A stretch of DNA of 64,000 nucleotides from an uncultured Hydrogenophaga sp. (GTDB lineage: Bacteria; Pseudomonadota; Gammaproteobacteria; Burkholderiales; Burkholderiaceae_C). This document shows, one piece after another, positions 56,094-64,000 of this stretch. The position numbers and the translations under genes are program-made. Position 1 is the stretch's first letter. Each line of letters starts with the position of its first letter. The notes under the pieces were generated by a model, which did not search any database, had not been told where the DNA came from, and saw only the letters and a list, made by a program, of their open reading frames with translations. The DNA lies in the NCBI RefSeq assembly GCF_958439165.1, contig NZ_OY288120.1, positions 1 to 64,000 of the forward strand, read 5' to 3'.

Positions 56094-58033
56094 ACCGGCA
56101 GCGGTTCGGTCGCGTCCTCCGCCACTGGAGTGGTGAGGAGTTCGGTGAGTTCGGCCAGTTTGGCATCCACCTCGTTGAGCGAACCCTGCATGGCCTGCAG
56201 TTCGGCAATGCGTTCGTCCAGCCCCCCTGCAGCCTGCTGGATGCGCGAGACTGCCTCGATGCGGCGGGTGAAATGCCGGCGGCGGTCCCGCAGCTGACTG
56301 TCGAACTGCGCTGCAGCCGACTTGTTCCAGATCTCGACCTCGTTGACGGCGCTGTCGTAGACCGTGCGCAGCCGGCTCATGAGTGCCCGGGCCAGGCGCT
56401 CGGCGAACTCGGGCTGCGCCAGCCGCAAGGCATTGCCCAGGCTGAGGTATTGCAGGTGGCTTTTCTCGATCAGCACCAGTTCCTGGATGAAACGGGCCAG
56501 ATCGGGCGGCGTGGGCACCTGGAGCGAGAAACCGTATTCGGCGTTCAGGCTGCGGAAGCTGCCGTCCAGCATGGCCTGGATGTCGGCGGCCATGCGCTGT
56601 GCCTTGTCCAGATCGGCCCGCAGCCGGCTGAAGGTGTCGTCGTAGGCGCGGCGCACACCCAGCTTGATGCCGGGTGCCTTCAGCGCCTTGGCCAGCGCGG
56701 ACACCTCGTTGCGCAGGTGGGTGGACCCCAGCAGGGCGAACAGGTCCTTGAGCAGACGCAGGTGCACCGAGCGCACCGCCTGGATGCGGGCTCCGCTGGC
56801 GTCGAATTCGCCCTGTTCCTGCTCGATGCGCAGGCGCATCTGCTTGATCACGCCGGCATTCTTGCCCCGCAGGCCTTCGAGCTCCTGGATCTGTTCGACC
56901 AGGTCGCGGGTGCGGGCATGCACCATGCGGCCGGTCTCGACCTGCAGCGACCGGATGCCGGCAGCCACCGCGGACGACAGGATGCGGCGCCGCTGGGCCA
57001 GCAGGTCTTCACCCAGCGCGTGCTCCAGCTCGAGCAGGTTGCTGGCATCGAGCAGGTTGTCGTCCCCGTTGACCTTGGCCAGCAGCCCCTTCTGGGCCGA
57101 CACGGCCAGCACCTGACGGGGCGACACGCCCAGGATCTCGGCGGAATCCACCCGCTGGGCTGCGATCTGCAGCTGCACCTGCTCGGGCGTGGACAACGCG
57201 TCCCACAGCGTGTCGATCTTGTTGAGCACCACCAGCCGGGAGGCCGCATCGGAAGAAGCCACCGCCAGATGCTGGCGCCAGATGGTGAGGTCCGATTTGG
57301 TGACGCCGGTGTCGGCACCCAGGATGAAGACCACCGCGTGGGCCTGCGGCAGCAGGCTCACCGTGAGCTCGGGTTCGGCGCCGATCGCATTCAGGCCGGG
57401 CGTGTCCAGAATGACCAGACCCTGCTTGAGCAGCGGGTGGGCCATGTTGATGAGCGCATGGCGCCACTTCGGGACCTCCACCAGACCATCGCTGCCGGGC
57501 AGCGGGTTGTCTTCCGGCGCCTCATCGCTCCAGAAGCCCAGCGCGCGGGCTTCGTCCTGGGACACCCGCCGCACCTCGGACACCTTCTGGATCGCCTTGG
57601 CCAGCTGCTTGGGGTCGTTCACGTCGAGGTCGACGCGTTCCCACTTGTCGGTGGCGTTGCGCCAGTCCAGCAGCGACTGGGGCTGCAGCCGGGTCTCGAT
57701 GGGCAGCAGCCGCAGGCAGGGCGGGATCTCGGGATCGAAGCCCAGCTCGGTAGGGCACATGGTGGTGCGCCCGGCACTGGCCGGCATGATGCGCCGGCCG
57801 TATCCGGCGAAGAACATCGCATTGATGAGTTCCGACTTGCCGCGCGAGAACTCGGCCACGAAGGCCACCATGATCTTGTCGTTGCGCACCTGGGCGTGCA
57901 GCTGGTCGAGCCGCTCGCGCACGCCGGCTTCCATCAGGTCGTTGTCGACCAGCCATTCGGACAGCAGCTTGAGCCGCAACGCAAACTGACGGCGCCAAGC
58001 GCCATGCTGGTCGAATTCCTGGATGAAGCTCAT
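56090..58033 (-). CDS. Bacterial dynamin-like GTPase
   Basis: The 647-residue protein has a dynamin-type GTPase domain: P-loop AEFSRGKSE (residues 60-68), DTPGLN for G3 and VLNKID for G4, with a switch region SAGRTTMCPTEL. The first Gly of the usual GEFSRGKS is Ala60. Long helical and coiled-coil regions follow (about 350-640). There is no transmembrane helix. Family knowledge: bacterial dynamins act at membranes, but the role of this branch is not established. mutY is coupled to it by ATGA. Confidence 0.85.
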   Translation of the reverse strand: MSFIQEFDQHGAWRRQFALRLKLLSEWLVDNDLMEAGVRERLDQLHAQVRNDKIMVAFVAEFSRGKSELINAMFFAGYGRRIMPASAGRTTMCPTELGFDPEIPPCLRLLPIETRLQPQSLLDWRNATDKWERVDLDVNDPKQLAKAIQKVSEVRRVSQDEARALGFWSDEAPEDNPLPGSDGLVEVPKWRHALINMAHPLLKQGLVILDTPGLNAIGAEPELTVSLLPQAHAVVFILGADTGVTKSDLTIWRQHLAVASSDAASRLVVLNKIDTLWDALSTPEQVQLQIAAQRVDSAEILGVSPRQVLAVSAQKGLLAKVNGDDNLLDASNLLELEHALGEDLLAQRRRILSSAVAAGIRSLQVETGRMVHARTRDLVEQIQELEGLRGKNAGVIKQMRLRIEQEQGEFDASGARIQAVRSVHLRLLKDLFALLGSTHLRNEVSALAKALKAPGIKLGVRRAYDDTFSRLRADLDKAQRMAADIQAMLDGSFRSLNAEYGFSLQVPTPPDLARFIQELVLIEKSHLQYLSLGNALRLAQPEFAERLARALMSRLRTVYDSAVNEVEIWNKSAAAQFDSQLRDRRRHFTRRIEAVSRIQQAAGGLDERIAELQAMQGSLNEVDAKLAELTELLTTPVAEDATEPLPV

Positions 58034-58068
58034 GGGTGTGGGAAAAAGTCTCGGGCGGGCTTTGGATC

Positions 58069-58077
58069 AATATAGCA
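58069..58077 (-). promoter_or_regulatory. Extended -10 promoter for the dynamin-like gene and mutY
   Basis: On the minus strand TGCTATATT is an extended -10 box, about 35 bases before the start at 58033. The -35 region is poor, as is common for extended -10 promoters. Confidence 0.5.
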
Positions 58078-58126
58078 CCCGATACCCGACCGGGTGTGCG
58101 CCCCGCCCACCCGGATCGACCGATCG

Positions 58127-58942
58127 TCAGGGCTTCTGGCAGCCCGGGCAGAAGAAGGTGGAGCGCTGACCCTGGCGGATCTGGCGAACGTCGGTGCCAC
58201 AGCGCCGGCAAGGTTCGCCGGCCCGGCCGTACACGTGGGCATCGAGCTGGAAATAGCCGGTCTGGCCCTCGGCACTGGAAAAGTCCCGCAGGGTGCTGCC
58301 GCCCAGGGCCACCGCCTTGTGCAGCACCTCCACGATGGCGCCATGCAGCCTGGCCGCCCGGGGCCGGCTGATGCGGTCCGCCGGCACGGTGGGCCGGATG
58401 CCGGCCATGAACAGCGCCTCGGACGCGTAGATGTTGCCCACCCCGACCACGATGTCGCCGGCCAGGAGGACCTGCTTGATGGCCGCCCGCCGCTCCTGCA
58501 GGGCCCGGTGGAACATGCGGGGATCGAAGCCGGCCTCCAGCGGCTCCACACCCAGCCCGCCCAGCAATTTCTGCGCACGGTCATCGGCCAGGTCGGGCAC
58601 CAGCACCACGGCGCCGAAACGCCGGGGGTCGTGCAGCCTGAGGACGCCGCGATCGGTGTGGAGTTCGAAGTGGTCGTGGACCCCGGCCGGCGGCAGGTCG
58701 GGTGCGAATTGCAGGCTGCCGGACATGCCCAGATGCACCAGCAGCACCGCCGCATCGAGCCGGACCAGCAGGTACTTGCCCCGGCGGTCGACCCCGCGCA
58801 CCTCCTGCCCCGCCAGCGCCGTCGGGTCTGCCCCCAGCGGCCAGCGCAGCGGTTTTCCCATGACGACCTGGCGCACCCGGGCGCCGGTGATCCGCTCGGC
58901 AAAGCTGCGGCGTGTGACTTCGACTTCGGGCAATTCGGGCAT
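58127..58942 (-). CDS. mutM: Formamidopyrimidine-DNA glycosylase MutM
   Basis: Excises 8-oxoguanine and formamidopyrimidines. The 271-residue protein begins MPELPEVEVTRR, so the catalytic N-terminal Pro2 and Glu3 are there, and ends with the zinc finger having Cys pairs CRRC and CPGC. The Lys in the loop GVDRRGKYLLVRLD is conserved. It diverges from the TPR gene. Confidence 0.97.
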   Translation of the reverse strand: MPELPEVEVTRRSFAERITGARVRQVVMGKPLRWPLGADPTALAGQEVRGVDRRGKYLLVRLDAAVLLVHLGMSGSLQFAPDLPPAGVHDHFELHTDRGVLRLHDPRRFGAVVLVPDLADDRAQKLLGGLGVEPLEAGFDPRMFHRALQERRAAIKQVLLAGDIVVGVGNIYASEALFMAGIRPTVPADRISRPRAARLHGAIVEVLHKAVALGGSTLRDFSSAEGQTGYFQLDAHVYGRAGEPCRRCGTDVRQIRQGQRSTFFCPGCQKP

Positions 58943-59036
58943 GCGACCACCTGGGAATGCGTCAGGCCGGCGCTGGTGTCAGGGGTGATGCCCGACCGCC
59001 CCCGGGGGCCTGAAAGCCTTCCATTATCATGGGCCG

Positions 59037-60839
59037 ATGACTGCTCGCACCCCTGGCGCCTCCCATTCCACGAGTCCATTTCCGGGCCGCCTGCGGCCTG
59101 CCATCGGGGCGATGGCACTGGCCAGCGTGCTGGCGCTGGCATCGGTGCCGGCGGGAGCACAGACACCGGCGGAGCCCACCGGAGAGCCGGTGGTCAACTC
59201 CTCCCTCAGTGCGCCCTTGTTCTACCAGCTGCTGCTGGGCGAGCTGAACGTGCGCGAGGGCGACCCCGGTGCCGGCTACTCCCTCATCCTTGACGCCGCC
59301 CGAAGGACCAAGGACCCCCAGCTCTACCAGCGGGCGGTGGAAGTGGCCCTGCAAGGCCGGTCAGGCGACGCGGCACTGGCCGCTGCCCGGGCCTGGGCCC
59401 AGGAACTGCCGGGCTCGCTGGAGGCCGACCGGTTCGTGCTGCAGATCCTGCTGGCCCTCAACCGCGTGGGCGAAACCGGCCCGGTGCTGCGCGACCTGAT
59501 CCGCGACACGCCGCTGGCCGAGCGCAGCGACACCATCAACGCCATTCCCCAGACCTTTGCCCGGGTGCAGGACAAGGCCGTGGCGGCCAGCGTGGTGCGT
59601 GAGGCGGTCACGCCTTCGCTGACGCAGCCGGAAACGGCGGCCGCCGCCTGGACCACGGTGGGCCGGATGGAGCTGGCCCAGAACCGCAGTGCCGCTGCAC
59701 TCGAAGCGGCCCGGCAGGGCCATTCGGCCGAGCCGGCATCGCCCTACCCGGCCCTGCTGGCGCTGGAACTGTTCGAACGCGGCGACGCCAATGCCGAACC
59801 GCTGATCCTGCGGCAGATCAACGCCAGCAGCCGGCGCAGCGCCAACGACACGGCGGTGGCCCTGAATTACGCGCGGTTGCTCATCGACCTGCAGCGCAAT
59901 GGCGACGCGCGGCGTGAGCTGGCATCGCTCACGACCCGCCAGCCCGACGAGGCAGAGGCCTGGCTGCTGCTGGCCTCGGTGCAGCTTCAGGACAACGCGC
60001 TGCAGGAGACCAAGGCGTCGCTGGGCCAGTTCCTGCGGCTCACCCAGGGCAGCTCCGATCCCCGGCTGCGCCGTCTGCAGACCCAGGCCTATCTGATGGC
60101 CGCGCAGGTGGCTGAAAAGCAGGGCGACATCGCCGGTGCCGGCGCCTGGCTGGACCGGATCGAAAGCCCCGAGGACGTGCTGGCTGCGCAATTGCGACGC
60201 GCCTCGCTGCTGGCACGGCAGGGACGTCTGGGCGAGGGACGCGCGCTCCTGCGCAGCCAGCCCGAACGGCGCCCCGGTGACGCCCGCCTGAAGCTCATCG
60301 CCGAAGCGCAGCTGCTGCGCGACTTCAAGGCCTACCGAGAGGCCTACGACGTGTACGGCGAGGCCGTGCGCCGGTTTCCGGAAGACACCGACCTGCTGTA
60401 CGAGCAGGCCATGGTCGCCGAGAAGTCCGACCGGCTCGCCGACATGGAACGACTTCTGCGCGAGCTGATCCAGCGCAAGCCCGACTTTCACCACGCCTAC
60501 AACGCACTGGGCTACTCGCTGGCCGACCGCAACCTGCGCTTGCCGGAGGCCAAGACCCTGATCGAGAAGGCGGTGTCGCTGGCGCCGGATGACCCTTTCA
60601 TTCAGGACAGCCTGGGCTGGGTCGAGTTCCGGCTGGGCAACCTGCCCCGCTCCATCGAGATCCTGACAGCGGCCTACCGCAAGCGCCCCGACGCCGAGAT
60701 CGCAGCCCACCTCGGTGAGGCGCTCTGGGCCGCTGGCCAGCGGGATCAAGCGCGCAAGATCTGGCGCGAAGGTCTGCTGACGGCGCCCGACAACGAGACC
60801 CTGCTGTCCACCCTCAAGCGGCTGCAGGTACAGCCATGA
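59037..60839 (+). CDS. Exported TPR-repeat protein
   Basis: The 600-residue protein has an N-terminal signal peptide (about 1-41, hydrophobic core AIGAMALASVLALASVPAGA) and then helical repeats of TPR type to the end, clearest at the C-terminus (HHAYNALGYSLADRNLRLPEA, DDPFIQDSLGWVEFRLGN). It precedes lolB and overlaps it by four bases, a common arrangement in betaproteobacteria, and may work in the periplasm with outer-membrane lipoprotein biogenesis, which is inferred from position. The ATG at 59037 has no clear ribosome binding site, while TTATCAT lies just upstream. Confidence 0.9.
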   Translation: MTARTPGASHSTSPFPGRLRPAIGAMALASVLALASVPAGAQTPAEPTGEPVVNSSLSAPLFYQLLLGELNVREGDPGAGYSLILDAARRTKDPQLYQRAVEVALQGRSGDAALAAARAWAQELPGSLEADRFVLQILLALNRVGETGPVLRDLIRDTPLAERSDTINAIPQTFARVQDKAVAASVVREAVTPSLTQPETAAAAWTTVGRMELAQNRSAAALEAARQGHSAEPASPYPALLALELFERGDANAEPLILRQINASSRRSANDTAVALNYARLLIDLQRNGDARRELASLTTRQPDEAEAWLLLASVQLQDNALQETKASLGQFLRLTQGSSDPRLRRLQTQAYLMAAQVAEKQGDIAGAGAWLDRIESPEDVLAAQLRRASLLARQGRLGEGRALLRSQPERRPGDARLKLIAEAQLLRDFKAYREAYDVYGEAVRRFPEDTDLLYEQAMVAEKSDRLADMERLLRELIQRKPDFHHAYNALGYSLADRNLRLPEAKTLIEKAVSLAPDDPFIQDSLGWVEFRLGNLPRSIEILTAAYRKRPDAEIAAHLGEALWAAGQRDQARKIWREGLLTAPDNETLLSTLKRLQVQP

Positions 60840-61333
60840 ACCTGCGCTTGGGGCGCACCTGGCTGCCGGCCCTGCTGCTGTCAGTGGTGCTGGCGGGCTG
60901 CGCCTCGGCACCACGGTTGCCGGTGGACGCGGGTGGCGAGACGGTCTGGTCCGGCCGCCTTGCCCTCAAGGTGGCCACCGCGCGGCCGCAGTCGTTCGCC
61001 GCCGGCTTCGAACTCCGGGGTTCGCCCCAGGCCGGGGAATTGCTGCTCACCTCACCACTGGGCCAGACCCTTGCTCAGGTGACCTGGTCACCTGAGGGTG
61101 CAGAGCTGCGGCAGGGTGATCAGATCACCCGCCGGGGCAGCCTGGACCAGCTCACCACCGAACTCACCGGGACGGCCGTTCCGGTGCAGGCCCTGTTCGA
61201 CTGGCTGCGCGGCGCCAGCACGGAAACAGCCGGCTGGCAGGCCGATCTGGCCGCATTCGGCGACGGTCGCATCCAGGCCCAGCGCCGCAATCCGTTGCCG
61301 GAAGCCGAGCTGCGCATCATCGTCAGGCCATGA
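60836..61333 (+). CDS. lolB: Outer membrane lipoprotein insertion factor LolB
   Basis: LolB receives lipoproteins from LolA and inserts them in the outer membrane. The 165-residue precursor has a lipoprotein signal with lipobox LAGC (lipidated Cys22) and a short LolB fold (VWSGRLALKV, FELRGSPQAGELLLTSPLG, LFDWLRG). It is somewhat shorter than the E. coli protein. It overlaps the TPR gene before it and ispE after it by four bases each. Confidence 0.93.
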   Translation: MNLRLGRTWLPALLLSVVLAGCASAPRLPVDAGGETVWSGRLALKVATARPQSFAAGFELRGSPQAGELLLTSPLGQTLAQVTWSPEGAELRQGDQITRRGSLDQLTTELTGTAVPVQALFDWLRGASTETAGWQADLAAFGDGRIQAQRRNPLPEAELRIIVRP

Positions 61334-62259
61334 ATCCGCCCGCCGTCACCGAGCTGACCGGCGTGCCGGCACCGGCCAAGGTCAACCTGTTCCTGCACAT
61401 CACCGGCCGGCGGGAAGACGGCTACCACCTGCTGCAGTCGGTCTTTGCCCTGACCGACTGGTGCGACCGGCTGGATTTCCGCTGGCGCGCAGACGGCCAG
61501 GTGGTGCGGCACGACACCCTGCCAGGACTGCTGCCCGACAACGATCTGTGCGTGCGCGCCGCCCGCGCGCTGCAGGCGGCCACCGGCTGCAGCCAGGGCG
61601 CCGACATCATGCTGGACAAGCAGCTGCCGGCCGAGGCCGGCCTGGGCGGCGGATCGTCCGACGCAGCGTCCACGCTGCTGGCCCTGAACCGGCTCTGGGA
61701 CCTGCGGCTGAGCCGCCGGTCACTGATGGAGATCGGTGTGCGGCTCGGGGCGGATGTGCCCTTTTTCATCGGTGGCCATTCGGCCTGGGTGGAAGGCATC
61801 GGTGAACAGATCACGCCGGTGCGCCTGCCACAGGTCCGGCTCCTGCTCGTCAAGCCGCCCGCCGGCGCGTCGACGCAACGCATCTTCGGCTCGCCCGAGC
61901 TCAAACGGGACTCAAAAACTGCTATACTCCGAGGCTTTGCTGCAAACGACACACAAAACGGTGTTGCACGTTGGCGGATCCCGGACCTGAAAGTACTTCT
62001 GGACTGGGGACGCAACGACATGCAACCGGTGGCGCAAGCGCTCTGCCCGGATGTCGGGCACTGCATCAACTGGCTGAAAAGCCTGGGACTGCAGGGGCGC
62101 ATGAGCGGTTCGGGCACGGCGGTGTTTGCCGTCTTGCCGGAAACGGCGGACGGTGGCGATGCGGGCTTCAAGGCCCCTGCCGCACCGGAAGCCGACTGGA
62201 TCGTGAGAGTCTGCAGCATCAGGGATGTGCATCCCCTGGCCGACTGGGCCAGCGACTGA
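61330..62259 (+). CDS. ispE: 4-diphosphocytidyl-2-C-methyl-D-erythritol kinase IspE
   Basis: GHMP-family kinase of the non-mevalonate isoprenoid pathway. The 309-residue protein has PAKVNLFLHITGRREDGYHLL, the ATP loop PAEAGLGGGSSDAAS and the late GLQGRMSGSGTAVFAV. Between about 196 and 225 (KRDSKTAILRGFAANDTQ and following) it appears to carry an insertion relative to relatives as I remember them, and the DNA there is unusually A/T-rich and contains a promoter-like box. Confidence 0.94.
   Translation: MNPPAVTELTGVPAPAKVNLFLHITGRREDGYHLLQSVFALTDWCDRLDFRWRADGQVVRHDTLPGLLPDNDLCVRAARALQAATGCSQGADIMLDKQLPAEAGLGGGSSDAASTLLALNRLWDLRLSRRSLMEIGVRLGADVPFFIGGHSAWVEGIGEQITPVRLPQVRLLLVKPPAGASTQRIFGSPELKRDSKTAILRGFAANDTQNGVARWRIPDLKVLLDWGRNDMQPVAQALCPDVGHCINWLKSLGLQGRMSGSGTAVFAVLPETADGGDAGFKAPAAPEADWIVRVCSIRDVHPLADWASD
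61923..61928 (+). promoter_or_regulatory. Promoter-like TATACT box inside ispE
   Basis: TGCTATACT sits in a locally A/T-rich stretch of ispE (about 61910-61960) and looks like an extended -10 box. No strong -35 is seen 17 bases upstream. It could drive transcription towards tRNA-Gln and prs, about 420 bases on, or may be coincidental. Confidence 0.4.
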
Positions 62260-62348
62260 CAAGTCGTTCAACCAGTGGGCGCGGCGGTTGCGCAACCTGC
62301 GACAATATCGGTCGTCTGACGGGCGCAAGCCCTGCAGATGTCCTGCGT

Positions 62349-62425
62349 AGGGGAGTCGCCAAGTTGGTAAAGGCACCGGATTTTGATTCCGGCATGCGAG
62401 GGTTCGAGTCCTTCCTCCCCTGCCA
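62349..62425 (+). tRNA. tRNA-Gln(UUG)
   Basis: A 77-base tRNA with acceptor stem AGGGGAG/CTCCCCT, anticodon stem CCGGA/TCCGG around loop TTTTGAT (anticodon TTG at 62383-62385), T-loop TTCGAGT and encoded CCA. It lies between ispE and prs as in many betaproteobacteria. Confidence 0.97.
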
Positions 62426-62457
62426 AACCTTTTTTTCACGGAACACGTGATGTCCAG

Positions 62458-62488
62458 GCCGCCTGCACGAACTGCAGGGCGGCTTTTT
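62458..62488 (+). terminator. Terminator-like hairpin between tRNA-Gln and prs
   Basis: GCCGCCTGCA and TGCAGGGCGGC pair with one bulged G, followed by five T. It should end most tRNA-Gln transcripts, and lies only 28 bases before the prs start, so it may also act as an attenuator for read-through into prs. Confidence 0.75.
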
Positions 62489-62515
62489 CATCGCCGAAGC
62501 GAAGCTGGGATCAAC

Positions 62516-63490
62516 ATGCAGATTCAACCCCCGGATTTCATGATCTTCACCGGCAACGCCAACCCGGTGCTGGCAGCCGAGATCGCCCAGCACCTGGGCA
62601 CGAACCTTGGCTCTGCCAACGTCGGTCGCTTCTCTGACGGCGAGGTGACGGTCGAGATCACGCAAAACGTGCGAGCCCGCGATGTGTTCGTGATCCAGTC
62701 GACCTGCGCGCCGACCAACGAGAACCTGATGGAGCTGCTCATCATGGTGGACGCGCTCAAACGCGCGTCGGCCGAGCGCATTTCCGCCGTCATCCCCTAC
62801 TTCGGTTATGCCCGCCAGGACCGCCGTCCGCGTTCGGCCCGTGTGCCGATCTCGGCCAAGGTGGTGGCCAACCTGCTGCAGACCGTCGGCGTGAACCGCG
62901 TGCTGACCATGGACCTGCATGCCGACCAGATTCAGGGCTTCTTCGACATCCCTGTCGACAACATCTACGCTTCGCCGGTGCTGCTGGGCGACCTGCGCAC
63001 CAAGAACTACGAAGACCTGCTGGTGGTCTCGCCCGACGTCGGCGGCGTGGTCCGCGCCCGTGCCCTGGCCAAGCAGCTGGGCTGTGACATGGCCATCATC
63101 GACAAGCGCCGTCCCAAGGCCAACGTGTCTGAAGTCATGCACGTGATCGGCGACATCGAAGGCCGCAACTGCGTGATCATGGACGACATGATCGACACCG
63201 CCGGCACGCTGGTGAAGGCAGCCGAAGTGCTCAAGGAGCGCGGCGCCAAGAACGTCTATGCGTACTGCACGCACCCGATCTTTTCCGGTCCGGCCATCGA
63301 GCGCATCGCCAAGGGCAATGCGCTGGACGAGGTGGTCGTCACCAACACGATTCCCCTGTCGCAGTCCGCTCAGGCCTGCGGCAAGATCCGCCAGCTCTCC
63401 GTGGCACCGCTGATGGCCGAGACCATCGCGCGCATTGCCTCGGGCGAGTCGGTCATGAGTTTGTTCGCCGATCAGGACAATCTGTTCTGA
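62516..63490 (+). CDS. prs: Ribose-phosphate pyrophosphokinase
   Basis: Makes PRPP for nucleotide, histidine and tryptophan synthesis. The 324-residue protein starts near FMIFTGNANPVLAAEIA and has RFSDGEVTVEI, YFGYARQDRRP, MDLHADQIQGFFDIPVDN and the PRPP-binding VIMDDMIDTAGTL. ATG at 62516 is preceded by GGGA. rplY follows after 87 bases. Confidence 0.97.
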   Translation: MQIQPPDFMIFTGNANPVLAAEIAQHLGTNLGSANVGRFSDGEVTVEITQNVRARDVFVIQSTCAPTNENLMELLIMVDALKRASAERISAVIPYFGYARQDRRPRSARVPISAKVVANLLQTVGVNRVLTMDLHADQIQGFFDIPVDNIYASPVLLGDLRTKNYEDLLVVSPDVGGVVRARALAKQLGCDMAIIDKRRPKANVSEVMHVIGDIEGRNCVIMDDMIDTAGTLVKAAEVLKERGAKNVYAYCTHPIFSGPAIERIAKGNALDEVVVTNTIPLSQSAQACGKIRQLSVAPLMAETIARIASGESVMSLFADQDNLF

Positions 63491-63577
63491 AGCGACAAAA
63501 AGCAGGCCGTGCCATGGGGTGCGGTCTTTATCAACCCGAGGCGTTCTGGTCGCGGAACCCCTCAACAGGAGTCAGTC

Positions 63578-64000
63578 ATGCAATTCGTCGCTTTTGAGCG
63601 CGCCAAGCAGGGTACGGGTGCGAGCCGCCGTCTGCGCAACACCGGTCGCGCGCCCGGTATCGTCTTTGGTGGCACCGCCCCGGCCGTCACCATCGAACTC
63701 GACCACAACGCCCTGTGGCACGCCCTGAAGAAAGAGGCGTTCCACTCGTCCATCCTGGACATGGACCTCGCCGGCACCGTCCACAAGGTCCTGCTGCGTG
63801 ACGTGCAGTACCACCCCTACAAGCCGCAAGTCCTGCACGTGGACTTCCAGCGCGTGGACGAGAAGACCCGCCTGCGCAAGAAGGTGCCCCTGCACTTCGC
63901 TGGCGCCGACGAGTCGCCGGCCGTCAAGAACGACAAGTGCCTGATCAACCACGTCATGACCGAGATCGAGATCGAGTGCCTGGCCACCCAGCTGCCCGAG
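63578..64000 (+). CDS. rplY: Ribosomal protein L25 (Ctc type), cut by the window end
   Basis: 5S rRNA-binding ribosomal protein L25 of the longer Ctc type. The first 141 codons are present and the frame is open at the window edge. The N-terminal L25 domain is visible (GTGASRRLRNTGRAPGIVFG, YHPYKPQVLHVDFQRVDE), then the start of the C-terminal beta domain (KVPLHFAGADESPAVK). AGGAGT lies upstream of the ATG. Usually pth follows in this order of genes, outside the window. Confidence 0.94.
   Translation, partial: MQFVAFERAKQGTGASRRLRNTGRAPGIVFGGTAPAVTIELDHNALWHALKKEAFHSSILDMDLAGTVHKVLLRDVQYHPYKPQVLHVDFQRVDEKTRLRKKVPLHFAGADESPAVKNDKCLINHVMTEIEIECLATQLPE

Overview
The window is about 64 kb of GC-rich DNA (roughly two thirds G+C by eye) with dense genes, many ATGA or TGATG stop/start overlaps and short gaps. 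Gene content and order (hemW-rdgB-rph, yicC-gmk-rpoZ-spoT-greB, mutM-TPR-lolB-ispE-tRNAGln-prs-rplY, a urtABCDE/ure cluster with a transporter-type sensor kinase) point to a betaproteobacterium of the order Burkholderiales, near the Comamonadaceae/Sphaerotilaceae. I cannot name the genus from sequence alone.

Region 1 (0.3-11.1 kb, + strand) is one compact chemosensory operon. It encodes a soluble receptor with two signalling tips, a CheW with three CheW domains, CheB, a HEAT-repeat protein, CheR, a receiver, CheA, a small STAS-like protein, CheY and a membrane receptor that carries a CheZ-like helix. The layout resembles F9-type cytoplasmic-array loci (Vibrio cholerae cluster I with DosM). 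No CheZ, CheC or CheD gene is seen, and no flagellar gene is nearby.

Region 2 (11.2-31.0 kb) is mainly a urea regulon that follows the malic enzyme gene maeB. It holds a detached ureD, a TPR/receiver-like protein whose phospho-acceptor Asp is replaced by Glu, the urea ABC importer urtABCDE (- strand), a LuxR-type response regulator, and a 1160-residue fusion of an NCS1-type permease, a Cys-rich segment, a histidine kinase and a receiver. Divergently follows ureA-(small His-rich membrane protein)-ureBCEFG. The transporter/kinase fusion is read as the urea or nitrogen sensor, the LuxR regulator as its output, and urt plus ure as targets. A perfect dyad upstream of urtA and a sigma-54-like element in front of ureA are candidate control sites.

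Region 3 (31.0-41 kb): tRNA-Ser(UGA), a Tat-exported amidohydrolase, a Fur-box-controlled bfd gene with bfr, the molybdate system modE / modABC with a ModE-type palindrome, and a signalling group made of a kinase-like protein without a phospho-accepting His box, a receiver, and a three-PAS histidine kinase.

Region 4 (40.8-64 kb) is housekeeping: hemW, rdgB, rph with a Ser/Thr kinase and PP2C phosphatase pair at the head of the operon; yicC, gmk, rpoZ, spoT; greB; tRNA-Arg and a CAU tRNA that looks like tRNA-Ile2; hrcA, nadK, recN, rapZ; a dynamin-like GTPase with mutY; mutM; a TPR protein, lolB, ispE; tRNA-Gln, prs and the start of rplY, which runs off the window. No CRISPR array, insertion sequence, prophage or attachment site was seen. 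One intergenic repeat of a type I recall from Comamonadaceae genomes lies upstream of the permease/kinase gene.
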